This document shows positions 33,484-43,090 of a stretch of DNA of 64,000 nucleotides, piece after piece; the stretch's first letter is position 1; every line of letters starts with the position of its first letter. Location of the stretch: contig NZ_LAZU01000034.1 of assembly GCF_000987955.1 (NCBI RefSeq), positions 42,293-106,292 on the forward strand, given 5' to 3'. Made by a program: the position numbers and the translations under genes. Source of the DNA: Paenibacillus sp. DMB20 (GTDB lineage Bacteria; Bacillota; Bacilli; Paenibacillales; Paenibacillaceae). The notes below the pieces were generated by a model that searched no databases, was not told the DNA's origin, and saw only the letters and a program-made list of their open reading frames with translations.

Positions 33484-35705
33484 ATGGATGCGGGAGGTCA
33501 TCGAAACGACGGTGGGGAGCGTCGTCATGAGGTGCGGTTTAAGGTGGTAAGCGATCATCAGGTCCGGTTTGCTGAGATTGAGCTGGGCGGCGACGAGAAG
33601 GAGCTTTTGATTCCAACTGGCAGGCCGGAGGCCAACTCTGCGGATGAACGGACCAAGAACGACAGAGCTGCGAAACGGGCTCCCCGGGGAACGGGAGAGC
33701 TGACGTTGGAGGACCTGAATTTTTGGGAGGAAAAAGCACAGGCTGACCAGGTGACCGGGGACGGTACGGCGAATGCCCCGGATTGGGCTGAAGATACGGG
33801 GAAGCCATCCGTTGGCGCTTATAGGAATGACGGGGAGCGTGCGACCGTTAGGACCGATGCAGCGGAGTCGGAACCCATGATCGGGGCTCCCCATGCCGCA
33901 GATCTATTCGACGCTGCGCATTCTATTGCCGTGACAAATACGGCTGAGGAGACGTTGCCGTCACCCGCTTCCGCGGACCCAAGCAGCGATGATTTTCACG
34001 AGTTTGGCGAGGGGGATGATCAGCGCCGTGAGCCGGGCTCCTCCGGATCTTCGCTTCCTCCCTCTCGCGTCACCTCCTACGACGGCGTGCGCTATTATTC
34101 GCGGGAGCAGCAGTTCGTGCTGAGGGCGCGCGAGCTGGCATGGCATGTGGAGCCGGAGGCGCCGTTTGTGCCTTTCAAAAGCTACTGGCCCACTTACGAT
34201 CATATGTCTTCCGCACAGGTGAAATGGTATTTCTACTGGCGGGAGGAAGTCCGCTCGGGACGTTACCCGGATACGGATTTATCCTATTTGTTTTTATATG
34301 TTTATGAGCTGATCAACGGGATTGGCTGGACATATCCGGAACAGGGCTGGCAGCTGATGAACGGGGTCCGGAACGCTTACCGTGAACGGTATTCCAAGAT
34401 TGACGCTTATATGCGCGAATGGCTGTTTGATTTTTTCGCTCGCCCATGGGCTGGACAAGCCGGTTGCCGAAACTTATGCCAAAATTCCCCGGAGCCTTTC
34501 CAGTGAACTGAGGGAGCTGGAGTGGCTGAGGAGGTTTAGGGCGGAACCGTTGGAACTGAATTGGGACGTCCTGACCGACCTTCTGGATTACGAGCCGGAT
34601 AAAAGCCGCTTTTACCGGGAGGGCGGGCGCAAGGACATGAAGTTCTTCGTCCCTAAAGTGGTCGCGATGGTGGATGCCTACCTCGGCAAAAAGAAAGGCA
34701 GCCGTCTGCTCGACAGGTTTAATCCTCCTGAGGTCCATTCGGAACGATATATTTTTCGATCTGCCGTCTATGATTACGGGCTGTACGGACGCACGGTTTC
34801 CGTTCCCTTGCAGCGGATCAGCAGCCACGCGCCTCTTCGGGCGTACGTAACCCAGCTCGTTCGCCTGACGGAAAATAAACTTCGTGAGCTCCGGGGGTTT
34901 AAAGGAAGATTGAAGGGCGTGGACGTGGAGCCCGAGATCGCGAAGCTGACGGCCCGCTTTTTGAAAAAGGAGCTGGCTCTGGCTGACGGCAGCAAAAAAA
35001 GCAGCCAAGCCCGAAATCCGGATTGATGCCGGGAAGCTGCGCCGTCTCCGGCAGGAATCCGACGAGGTGCGGGATATGCTGATGGTAGCGGAGGAATCGG
35101 ATGGCCTCGGGAGTGGGGCGGTACTTGCCAAGGCGAGGGAGAACGAAACCGGGCCGGTGAACAGACCGGGCAAGGGAAAAAAAGCCTTATGGCGTCCGGA
35201 TGAGCCGATGCAGGTGACGATGGATTTTGAGACGGGCTTCCGGGAGGAGACGATCCAGGAAGCGGTATGGGGCGAACCAACCTCCGACACGGTCGGAACT
35301 TCTGGTACCGCAGAAATCTCGAATACCGAAACGGGCATCGATTTGTCCGGCACGGAAGGCTTCGATCAGGCCGTTTGGGCGGATTCGGAAGATTCGTGGA
35401 ATTTGGCTGCCGGTCAGGAGTACATGCCTCCGTCGTCGGAAGAAGGGCCATTCCCGCCGCTCGACGATGAGTGGCAGGAGCTTGCGGAGCGGTTAACCGA
35501 AACGCATCTTGAAGTGTTGTTTGCGTTAAAGAATGGTCCTGATTTTGCTGCCCTTCAGGCGGCAGCGGAAAGGACCGGTTCCATGCCGGAGCTGCTTATC
35601 GATGAAATTAACGAGGCCGCGATGGAGACCATCCGCGATTTGCTGGTTGATGGGGACGCGGTCGCGGGTGAATATAGGGCTATGCTTGATTTGTTAAAGA
35701 GGTGA
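33484..35705 (+). CDS. sngA: Shango SngA-like TerB-domain protein, two frameshifts in this sequence
   Basis: About 739 residues after repair. Residues 1-190 are low-complexity and hydrophilic. A TerB_N-like domain follows (YYSREQQFVLRARELAWHVE, VKWYFYWREEVRSGRYPDTD, YVYELINGIGW), then a middle region and a TerB_C-like end. Breaks lie in the T run 34431-34436 (six, five expected) and the A run 34994-35000 (seven, six expected). Repairs give WLFDFSLAHGLDKPV and SKKAAKPEIRIDAG. ATG 33484 has GGAGGTG upstream. The stop overlaps a GTG in front of sngB. With the ATPase and helicase downstream this is the Shango arrangement. Its molecular role is unknown. Confidence 0.8.
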
Positions 35706-35713
35706 GAGAAACC

Positions 35714-37054
35714 ATGGGTGAATTGAAAATCCCGAAACGGCTGACGACCGCGCTCGTCAACTCGCTGACGGCAGGCGTTGTGCCGAGGGTCGGTCTAGAG
35801 TTTATCGCCGTCGGCCGGAAGCCCGAAGTGGAGGCGATCTTGCGGGACATGGACAACATCGCGGAAGGAGGGGCCGCCTTCCGGCTGATTACGGGCCGTT
35901 ACGGCAGCGGCAAAAGCTTCCTCCTGCAGATGATCCGAAATTACGCGATGGACCGCGATTTTGTCGTAGCGGACGCCGATCTGTCGCCGGAGCGGCGTCT
36001 TGTCGGCACGAAGGGCCAGGGCCTCGCCACTTACCGCGAGCTGATGACCCATCTGTCCACCCGGACCCGCCCGGACGGAGGAGCGCTTGAGATGATCCTG
36101 CAGAAATGGATTGCCGCCCTTCAACAGTCGGTCATGCAGGCAGCCGGTTTGCGGCCGGGAGACCCGGGCCTGAATGAGCAGGTGGAGCTGCGGATTTTTG
36201 AAGTTACCGGCCGCATGCAGAGCCTGGTGCATGGATTCGACTTTGCCAAGGTGCTGGCGTCTTACTGGAACGGCTACAAGCTCGGTGACGATGACCGAAA
36301 GCAGGCTGCTCTCCGCTGGCTGCGCGGCGAATATCCGACGAAGACGGAAGCGCGCAAAGACCTTGGCGTGGGCGTCATCATTGATGATGACAGCTGGTAT
36401 GACTATATCAAGCTGTGGTCCGAATTTACGGCGGCGATCGGTTATAAAGGACTGCTGCTGTTTATCGACGAAGGCGTCAACCTGTACAAAATCACGAACA
36501 CCGCCTCCCGCCAGAGCAACTACGAGAAGCTGCTGACGATGTTCAACGATACGATGCAGGGGAAAGCCGAACATCTGGGCATCTTGATGGGCGGCACGCC
36601 CCAGTTTGTCGAAGACGAGCGTCGGGGGCTGTTCAGCTACGATGCGCTGCGCTCCCGCTTGATTGACGGACGCTACGGGTCGGCCGGGTTCAAAACCTAT
36701 GCTTCGCCGATCCTAAAGCTGGATATGCTGTCGCACGAGGAAATTCTCATTTTGCTGCAAAAACTGAGGGATATCCACGCATTGCACTTCCAGTATGATC
36801 CGTTGCTCACGGACGAGCAGCTGATCGGTTTTATGCAAAACGCCGTGGGGCGCTTGGGGGCGGACGAGCTTTTGACGCCCCGGGAGGTGGTGCGGGACTT
36901 TATGGACCTGCTGCACACGCTGCATCAGCACCCCGATTGCACGTTCGAGGCCTTGCTGGGCGAAATGGCGGTACAGCCGGCTGCCGGCAAAGGCGTAAAA
37001 TCCCCGGCCGATGAAGACGACCTCGTGGATTTTCTAGCGGAGTTTGAGCTATGA
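35714..37054 (+). CDS. sngB: Shango SngB-like ATPase (BrxD-related)
   Basis: A 446-residue P-loop ATPase. Walker A is GRYGSGKS at residues 61-68, and Walker B is LLLFIDEGVNL around residue 245, followed by an AAA-like C-terminal helical part. It belongs to the DUF2791/BrxD-type group also found beside Lhr-like helicases in BREX type 2. ATG 35714 is preferred (AGAGGTGAGAG upstream); GTG 35702 overlaps the sngA stop. Its stop overlaps the helicase ATG by 4 bases. Confidence 0.82.
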   Translation: MGELKIPKRLTTALVNSLTAGVVPRVGLEFIAVGRKPEVEAILRDMDNIAEGGAAFRLITGRYGSGKSFLLQMIRNYAMDRDFVVADADLSPERRLVGTKGQGLATYRELMTHLSTRTRPDGGALEMILQKWIAALQQSVMQAAGLRPGDPGLNEQVELRIFEVTGRMQSLVHGFDFAKVLASYWNGYKLGDDDRKQAALRWLRGEYPTKTEARKDLGVGVIIDDDSWYDYIKLWSEFTAAIGYKGLLLFIDEGVNLYKITNTASRQSNYEKLLTMFNDTMQGKAEHLGILMGGTPQFVEDERRGLFSYDALRSRLIDGRYGSAGFKTYASPILKLDMLSHEEILILLQKLRDIHALHFQYDPLLTDEQLIGFMQNAVGRLGADELLTPREVVRDFMDLLHTLHQHPDCTFEALLGEMAVQPAAGKGVKSPADEDDLVDFLAEFEL

Positions 37055-39243
37055 GCGGAAATCCTTTTACCCGGCTGGCGCCCTTTATCCAGGAGTATAT
37101 TTACCGCAAACAATGGGATACGCTCCGGGAAGCGCAGGTCGAGGCCTGCCGCGTACTGTTCGATACGCCTAACCATCTCCTGATCGCTTCGGGAACGGCG
37201 TCGGGGAAGACGGAGGCCGCCTTTTTTCCCGCGTTGACCGAGCTGTACGAGCGCCCATCGTCGTCTGTCGGGATCTTATATATCGGGCCGTTGAAGGCGC
37301 TCATCAACGATCAGTTCGAGCGGATCCGCGAGCTGTTGCGGGAGGGCGAGGTGCCGGTATGGCACTGGCACGGGGACGTCTCTCAAGCCGAGAAGACCAA
37401 GCTGATGCGAAATCCGTCCGGCGTGCTGCAGATCACCCCCGAATCGCTTGAAGGGCTGCTGATGAACCGTCCCAACTCGATCCCTGCGCTGTTCCAGGAC
37501 CTGCGGGTCGTGATCGTGGACGAGGTGCACGCCTTTATGGGAGCCGACCGGGGCATCCAGGTGCTGAGCCAGCTGACGCGGATCGAGCGGATGGCTTCCT
37601 GTGCGCCGCGGCGGATCGGCCTGTCCGCAACGCTCAGCGATTATGAAACGGCTGCGGGCTGGCTGGCGTCGGGTACGCGATATCCCGTGGAGGTCGTGTC
37701 CCCGCAGGGCGGGCGGAAGCTGCGGATCAGCGTGGAGCACTTCTCCTTCCCGGATGCCCGGGATGAGAAGCAGGCGGAGCAGCTGGAGAACGCCCGAAAA
37801 GCCTACTACAATTTTGTGTATGACACGACCCATCAGAAAAAAGCGCTCGTCTTTACCAACAGCCGCTCCGACGCCGAGCTGACGACGCTGGAACTGCGGC
37901 GGATTGCGGCGAGACGCCAGGAGCCGGACGTGTTCCACGTACACCACGGCAGCATCTCCGCCATGCTGCGGGAAGAAACGGAGGCTGCGCTGCGCAGCGG
38001 ACCTGGTCCCGCCGTGGCTGCCGCGACGCTGACACTGGAGCTTGGCATTGATTTGGGCGAGCTGGAGCGGGTGGTGCAGCTCGGCGCGCCGTACAGCTGC
38101 TCCAGTTTTGTGCAGCGTCTCGGCCGTTCCGGAAGGCGTGGGCAAGCTTCCGAAATGCTGTTCCTCTGTCCGGAGGAAGAGGATGAGGAGGCGCAGCTCC
38201 CGGCACGGATGCCGTGGATGCTGCTCCGGGCCATTGCGGTGATCGAGCTGTACGTGCGCGAGAAATGGGTGGAGCCGCTCACGCTGCGGCGGAAACCGGT
38301 CGGACTGCTGTACCACCAGACGATGAGCATTTTGAAAAGCATGGGGGAAGCGGGGCCCGCCGATCTGGCAAGGGCGGTGCTGACGCTCCCCGCTTTTCGC
38401 GGGATTTCGCCCGAGGAATACCGGATTTTCCTGAATTACCTGCTTCAAACGGACCATATCCAGCGGACGGACGAAGGCCCGCTGATTATCGGCTTGACGG
38501 GAGAAAAAATCGTGAACAATTTCCGGTTTTATGCCGTGTTTAAGGATGATGAAGAGCATGTCGTCTATAACGGCTCGGAGGAGATCGGTTCGATTACGAC
38601 CGTGCCGCCGCCGGGATACTGCTTTTCGCTGGCCGGCAAGCTGTGGAAGGTGGAGGAAGTCGACGCCAAGCATAAAGCGCTATACGTAAAATCCGCCAAA
38701 GGCAAGGTCGATACCCTGTGGTTGGGCGCGGGCGGAGACGTGCACACCCGGGTCGTCCGCAAAATGCGGGAAGTGCTCGAAGACAGCGCCATCTATCCCT
38801 ATCTGGCGCCCGGGGCCGTCAACCGGCTGGAGCGGGCCCGCCGTCTCGCGCGTGAAAGCGGTCTGCTGAAAAGCGCGGTCATTCCGGCAGGCGGAGACTC
38901 GATGTTTATTTTGCCATGGGCGGGAAGCAAGCAGTTCCGTACCCTGGAGCGGCTGTTGAAGCATAACCTGGCGGGCCGTTTATCGCTCCGTTCCATCGTC
39001 CCGATGGAGCCCTATTACATGGTCGTGGCAGGAAAAACCGATGCGGCCATGCTGCTGGACGAGATCATGAGGGAACTGGGCGAATGCGAGGCTGCGGGTC
39101 CCGAATCGCTGCTGGACCCGAAGGAAGCTCCGTATATCGGGAAATACGATGAGTTTGTGGAGCCGGAGCTGGTACGGACGGCTTTTGCCACCGACGGACT
39201 GGACCTGGAAGGATTGTCGGAGGCGCTGAGGGAGCAGGGGTAG
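37051..39243 (+). CDS. sngC: Shango SngC-like DEAD/DEAH helicase (Lhr/BrxHI-related)
   Basis: A 730-residue superfamily 2 helicase. Motifs in order: Walker A GTASGKT (48-54), Walker B DEVH (157-160), SAT (GLSATLSD, near 195) and motif VI QRLGRSGRRGQ (near 355), then an Lhr-like C-terminal extension. The frame is intact. It starts in the sngB stop (ATGA), so the two products are probably made together. It ends the three-gene operon and is followed by a terminator. Nucleic-acid unwinding during phage defence is inferred. Confidence 0.85.
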   Translation: MSGNPFTRLAPFIQEYIYRKQWDTLREAQVEACRVLFDTPNHLLIASGTASGKTEAAFFPALTELYERPSSSVGILYIGPLKALINDQFERIRELLREGEVPVWHWHGDVSQAEKTKLMRNPSGVLQITPESLEGLLMNRPNSIPALFQDLRVVIVDEVHAFMGADRGIQVLSQLTRIERMASCAPRRIGLSATLSDYETAAGWLASGTRYPVEVVSPQGGRKLRISVEHFSFPDARDEKQAEQLENARKAYYNFVYDTTHQKKALVFTNSRSDAELTTLELRRIAARRQEPDVFHVHHGSISAMLREETEAALRSGPGPAVAAATLTLELGIDLGELERVVQLGAPYSCSSFVQRLGRSGRRGQASEMLFLCPEEEDEEAQLPARMPWMLLRAIAVIELYVREKWVEPLTLRRKPVGLLYHQTMSILKSMGEAGPADLARAVLTLPAFRGISPEEYRIFLNYLLQTDHIQRTDEGPLIIGLTGEKIVNNFRFYAVFKDDEEHVVYNGSEEIGSITTVPPPGYCFSLAGKLWKVEEVDAKHKALYVKSAKGKVDTLWLGAGGDVHTRVVRKMREVLEDSAIYPYLAPGAVNRLERARRLARESGLLKSAVIPAGGDSMFILPWAGSKQFRTLERLLKHNLAGRLSLRSIVPMEPYYMVVAGKTDAAMLLDEIMRELGECEAAGPESLLDPKEAPYIGKYDEFVEPELVRTAFATDGLDLEGLSEALREQG

Positions 39244-39578
39244 AGCCTCGGAGCAAAAGGGCTGCCGGCATCGACGCTTAACGATCCGGTAGGACACCTT
39301 TTGAAGCTGAACCTAAGCGTATGCTGCTGAAATGAATGAACGAAATGACGGCTGCCTGTGGGAACAGGCAGTTTTTTTTTGTAACTGGACCCGGCATGTT
39401 GGCTTATTGCAGGCAGCCTGAAATGTCCCTCAAATAAGCTTAAGCAGTGAGAGCGGTAAGGCCTTTTGTAAAGTGACTTGAAGAGATTTCTATATTACCC
39501 GCTCCCATCATATGGTAGTATGGGCTTGCGGAGGTCTGATAACGAATCCGCGCTATTAAAACATTGAGGTGAGAAGAG
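39244..39578. other. gap between sngC and the methyltransferase-like gene
   Basis: Only the sngC terminator (39352-39380) is recognised. The remaining 39381-39578 presumably holds the next promoter, but no clear hexamers are seen. Confidence 0.5.
39352..39380 (+). terminator. terminator of the Shango operon
   Basis: CTGCCTGT and ACAGGCAG around GGGA, followed by nine T. Confidence 0.9.
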
Positions 39579-40427
39579 ATGAGCAGAGAAGAGATGAGTA
39601 GAGATGTGCCAGGCAGTACAGGAACATCGAATGGAAGCAGCCGTAATGAGGCGGTGACTGCCGCAGGAGGCGTTGACGGTCAAGGAATTACCGGAGGGAC
39701 GGGACGCGGTGGAAATGCGGGACAGCCGATCAAGAAAACCAAGCAGGAGCTGGAACGGGTTATATTCATCGGACGGACATGCGAGGAATACATGCGGATG
39801 TTCGATTTGCGGATGGAAGATCTTCGAGGATTGTCCATTTTGGATTGTCCGGCGGGGGCATGTTCATTTACGGCGATAGGCGGCCGGCGCGGTCTGGACA
39901 TTACCGCGTGCGATATCGCATATGGCCATAAGCTTGACGATCTGGAGGCCAAAGGGCTGTTGGATATCGCCCACGCGATGGAAACGATGGAAGAAGCAAA
40001 GGATCTATACAAATGGGATTATTACGGGGACGTACCTGGTCTGGGGAGACATCGGCACGAGGCGCTGCGGGAATGCGTACGGGATATGAGGGAACGGCCG
40101 GAGCGGTATATTCCGGCGGTTCTGCCCGAGCTGCCGTTCGGGGATGAGCAATTTAATCTGGTATTATCGGCGCACTTCCTGTTTATGTACGGGGACCGGC
40201 TGGAATACGATTTTCATCGGAAGACAGTACATGAACTGCTGCGCGTCGCTTCGGACGAGGTGCGGGTATTCCCGTTGGTGGATTTGACCGGAACCCGATA
40301 TGAGCATTTGGATCGGCTGAAATCCGAGCTGGAGGCAGAGGGTTTTCAGACCGAGGAGCGCAACGTGACTTATGAGTTTTTAAGAAACGCGAATGCCATG
40401 CTGTGTATCCGCAAACCGCGATTTTAA
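39579..40427 (+). CDS. class I SAM-dependent methyltransferase-like protein
   Basis: A 282-residue protein. Residues 1-50 are a Gly/Ser-rich, probably disordered leader. Residues 80-110 contain a SAM-binding-like motif I (LSILDCPAGACSFTAIGGRR) with Cys in place of the usual Gly, and motif IV-like FNLVLSAHFLFMYGD lies around residue 190. The substrate is unknown. ATG 39579 has GGTGAGAAG upstream. It directly follows the Shango operon but has its own transcription unit. Whether it takes part in defence is unknown. Confidence 0.65.
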   Translation: MSREEMSRDVPGSTGTSNGSSRNEAVTAAGGVDGQGITGGTGRGGNAGQPIKKTKQELERVIFIGRTCEEYMRMFDLRMEDLRGLSILDCPAGACSFTAIGGRRGLDITACDIAYGHKLDDLEAKGLLDIAHAMETMEEAKDLYKWDYYGDVPGLGRHRHEALRECVRDMRERPERYIPAVLPELPFGDEQFNLVLSAHFLFMYGDRLEYDFHRKTVHELLRVASDEVRVFPLVDLTGTRYEHLDRLKSELEAEGFQTEERNVTYEFLRNANAMLCIRKPRF

Positions 40428-40555
40428 TTAGCGGTTCGCAAGTTAATGCAAAAGAGACGCAGGTTACTCTGTAAAATTAAAGATGCAAGAAGTCCACTCC
40501 AATCAATAACAATAAACAATTAAATACAATGTTAGGTATTCGCGAAACTTTTGAG

Positions 40556-40687
40556 CTACCTGCCCGTTAGCTCAATGAGTCTATCTACAAGTTCCTGTTT
40601 CGTTAACTTCATGTATTTATGTCGAATGTGTACAAGATCACGCTCAGGGTTAATGCGTCTTAGGTCGGTATAAGTGGAGGTAATCAT
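40556..40687 (-). CDS. 43-codon ORF, possible remnant of an older gene
   Basis: On the minus strand ATG 40687 (sharing the CATATG with the plus-strand methyltransferase start) opens 43 codons ending KYMKLTKQELVDRLIELTGR before TAG at 40556. The sequence has a natural amphipathic look, but there is no ribosome site. It may be the end of a gene cut by insertion of the AT-rich methyltransferase. No family is recognised. Confidence 0.3.
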   Translation of the reverse strand: MITSTYTDLRRINPERDLVHIRHKYMKLTKQELVDRLIELTGR

Positions 40688-41442
40688 ATGAACAAAACGG
40701 ATAATAGCAATATACATCGCACGAACAAGAAATATTGGAACGAGAATGGTAACGATTTTTTAGAAGCGATTGTACTGCCTTATTACGGTTGTAATACGTT
40801 AACAGAAAATGAGTTAAACTTATTTGGTGATGTAGCAGGCAAAAAAACTTTTAGATATTGGTTGCGGCAACGGAGAATCTCTTAAATATCATGGCAATAA
40901 TAAGGCCGCCGAGCTTTGGGGCATAGATATTTCTAAAAATCAGATTGAGAAGGCAGCGAACTGTCTTTCAGAAAGTGGTTATGCAGCAAAGCTGATTTGT
41001 GGGGCAATGGAGGACGAACACGGACTGCCAACAGATTATTTTGATTATATTTATTCAATTTATGCGATTGGATGGACAACGGATTTACAGGGTACATTTA
41101 ATAGGGTTGCATCCTATTTAAAAAAGGATGGCGTGTTTATATTCAGCTGGTCGCACCATATCCATATGTGCGTGGCATACGAAGAAGGTAAAGCCTTTTT
41201 TTAAAAATAGCTATTTTAATGAAACATGGTCTGAGCGGGATCTTAACGGGAAAAAAATATTACTTTGCTCCCGGAAAATATCAACTTACGTAAACGCCTT
41301 GGCGAAGGCAGGTTTTGTAATTGAGCAATTGATTGAGCAGACAAACGACGAAACTTTGCAATTAACAGGAGAACTTAGCGATTGGACAAAAAAATCGCAA
41401 ATGGTTCCGTTAACAGCTATTTTTAAAGCGAGGAGGCTGTAG
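40688..41442 (+). CDS. AT-rich class I methyltransferase, two frameshifts in this sequence
   Basis: About 250 residues after repair. SAM motif I reads LDIGCGNGES, followed by GIDISKNQIEKA and a motif IV-like DYIYSIYAIGWTTD. Breaks lie in the A run 40841-40847 (seven, six expected) and the T run 41196-41202 (seven, six expected). ATG 40688 has GGAGG upstream. GC is clearly below that of the flanking genes, so recent acquisition is likely. The substrate is unknown; small-molecule methyltransferases have this layout. Confidence 0.75.
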
Positions 41443-41530
41443 TCAAATACCAGATAATAAGCATAATCAACAGTAACAGATTCCATAGTGTATACTAACT
41501 CATAATGTAATTTTTGGAAAAACAAAAAAT

Positions 41531-41570
41531 GGGTAGAGATTTCAGATGCATATTCTGAAAGCTCTATCCA
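41531..41570 (+). terminator. terminator-like hairpin after the AT-rich methyltransferase
   Basis: GGTAGAGATTTCAGA pairs imperfectly with TCTGAAAGCTCTATCC and is followed by TTTTATTTTC. Confidence 0.55.
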
Positions 41571-41719
41571 TTTTATTTTCATCAATAAATTATCTAACCT
41601 CATATTCAACAACTTATTATTAGCTATATTAGACTTCTCTTGTTCATCGCTTCTACGTCGCGGAAAGGGAGGACGTTCAAGCGGCCTCGACGGCACGGGA
41701 GGCTGTCTCCGCAAGCTGT

Positions 41720-43090
41720 TTAAGTGTCCCCGTTATTTAGTCGTTCATACAAGAAATCAACGACATGCTTAACCTCCATCGACTCGCCGCAGCCGTGCTT
41801 TTCGACGCCCAGCTTCATCTGCAGCAGACACCCCGGATTGCTGGTTAACAGGTACCGGGCTTGGGTAGCATTGACATTCTCCATTTTGTGTTCCAGGATC
41901 TGGCCCGCCATCTCCGGCTGCGTTACGTTGTATATGCCTGCCGAGCCGCAGCAGCGGTCCGCTTCCTTCATTTCCTGAAAGGTAACGTTAGCCACTTGGT
42001 TTATGAGCTGTCTTGGCGCCGATCCGCTGCGCATGACATTGCGTAAATGGCATGAATCTTGATACGTAACGATGACAGGCTCGGCGGAGGCGGTTGCAGA
42101 TTCGGCGAATGCAGGAAGCCTTCCGTGATCGACGAGCAATTTGCTGATATCCACGACCCGGCTTGCGAACCAGGCAGATTGCTCCTTCCAATCGGAATCC
42201 TCGTGCAGCAGATGATCATACTCCACCAGCAGGGCGCCGCAGCCGCCCGAATTGGAAACGATGTAGTCCACGCTCAGTTCCTTGAACACCCTGACGTTGA
42301 TCCTTGCCAGATTTCTTGCGAGTTCAAGCTCCCCGCTATGGGCATGCAGAGCGCCGCAGCAGACCTGCTCTGGAGGAATCACGACCTCGAATCCCGCTTC
42401 GGACAGCAGTTTAACGGTATTGACGTTGGTGCCGGCAAACATCACGTCCATAATGCAGCCCCTGAATAAAGCCACGCGCGCAATCGGAGCGCCTTTGGCC
42501 GGATAGACGGTTCCCAACTGCTCGATGACTCCTTTTGCGGTAACGTCCGGCAGAATCCGCTCCATATCCTGCAGATGCTTTGGAAAGAGCCGCATGATCC
42601 CGGTTCCTCTCGCCACGCGCTGCAAACCGGATTTTTGGTAAAATTTCATCGTTCTGCCCAACGATTTCAGACGGCCGCGGTGAGGGAAAACGCCTTTGAA
42701 AAACAGCTTGCGCATTCCCTTAACGGGAAGCGAATGCACCGGATGATCCTCGATCGCGTCCCTGGCCTGCTCGATCAGCTGGCCGTACTTGACGTCTGCC
42801 GGACATACCGGCTCGCAGGCTCTGCAGCCCAAACAATGGTTCATTTGATCTCGAAACATGTCATCCGGCTCCATCAAACCATCCGCGACGGCCTTCATCA
42901 ATGCGATGCGCCCGCGGGGAGATTCCGGCTCGACCCCGGTCTCCCTGAACGTAGGACAGGCCGGCAGGCAAAACCCGCAGCGCATGCAGTTGGTCAATTG
43001 ATCGTAATCGAGTTTTTCCAGCAAGGTGCGGGCCAAGGGATTCGTGTGGTTGATCTGGGGTTTCTTGCTCATGTTGGTTTGACTAGCCAT
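41720..43090 (-). CDS. glcF: glycolate oxidase iron-sulfur subunit
   Basis: A 456-residue protein with two N-terminal 4Fe-4S motifs (CMRCGFCLPACP and CLGCRACEPVCP) and two C-terminal CCG domains (CCGALHAHS, CCGSAGIYN), as in GlcF/LutA-type electron-transfer subunits. It passes electrons from the flavin subunit to the respiratory chain. Its start overlaps the stop of glcD by 8 bases. Glycolate is the usual substrate of the pair; D-lactate is possible. Confidence 0.87.
   Translation of the reverse strand: MASQTNMSKKPQINHTNPLARTLLEKLDYDQLTNCMRCGFCLPACPTFRETGVEPESPRGRIALMKAVADGLMEPDDMFRDQMNHCLGCRACEPVCPADVKYGQLIEQARDAIEDHPVHSLPVKGMRKLFFKGVFPHRGRLKSLGRTMKFYQKSGLQRVARGTGIMRLFPKHLQDMERILPDVTAKGVIEQLGTVYPAKGAPIARVALFRGCIMDVMFAGTNVNTVKLLSEAGFEVVIPPEQVCCGALHAHSGELELARNLARINVRVFKELSVDYIVSNSGGCGALLVEYDHLLHEDSDWKEQSAWFASRVVDISKLLVDHGRLPAFAESATASAEPVIVTYQDSCHLRNVMRSGSAPRQLINQVANVTFQEMKEADRCCGSAGIYNVTQPEMAGQILEHKMENVNATQARYLLTSNPGCLLQMKLGVEKHGCGESMEVKHVVDFLYERLNNGDT

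Noticed and set aside
41286..41714. 142-codon minus-strand frame across the AT-rich segment end
   Set aside because: It overlaps the methyltransferase antisense and changes composition halfway; no ribosome site or family.
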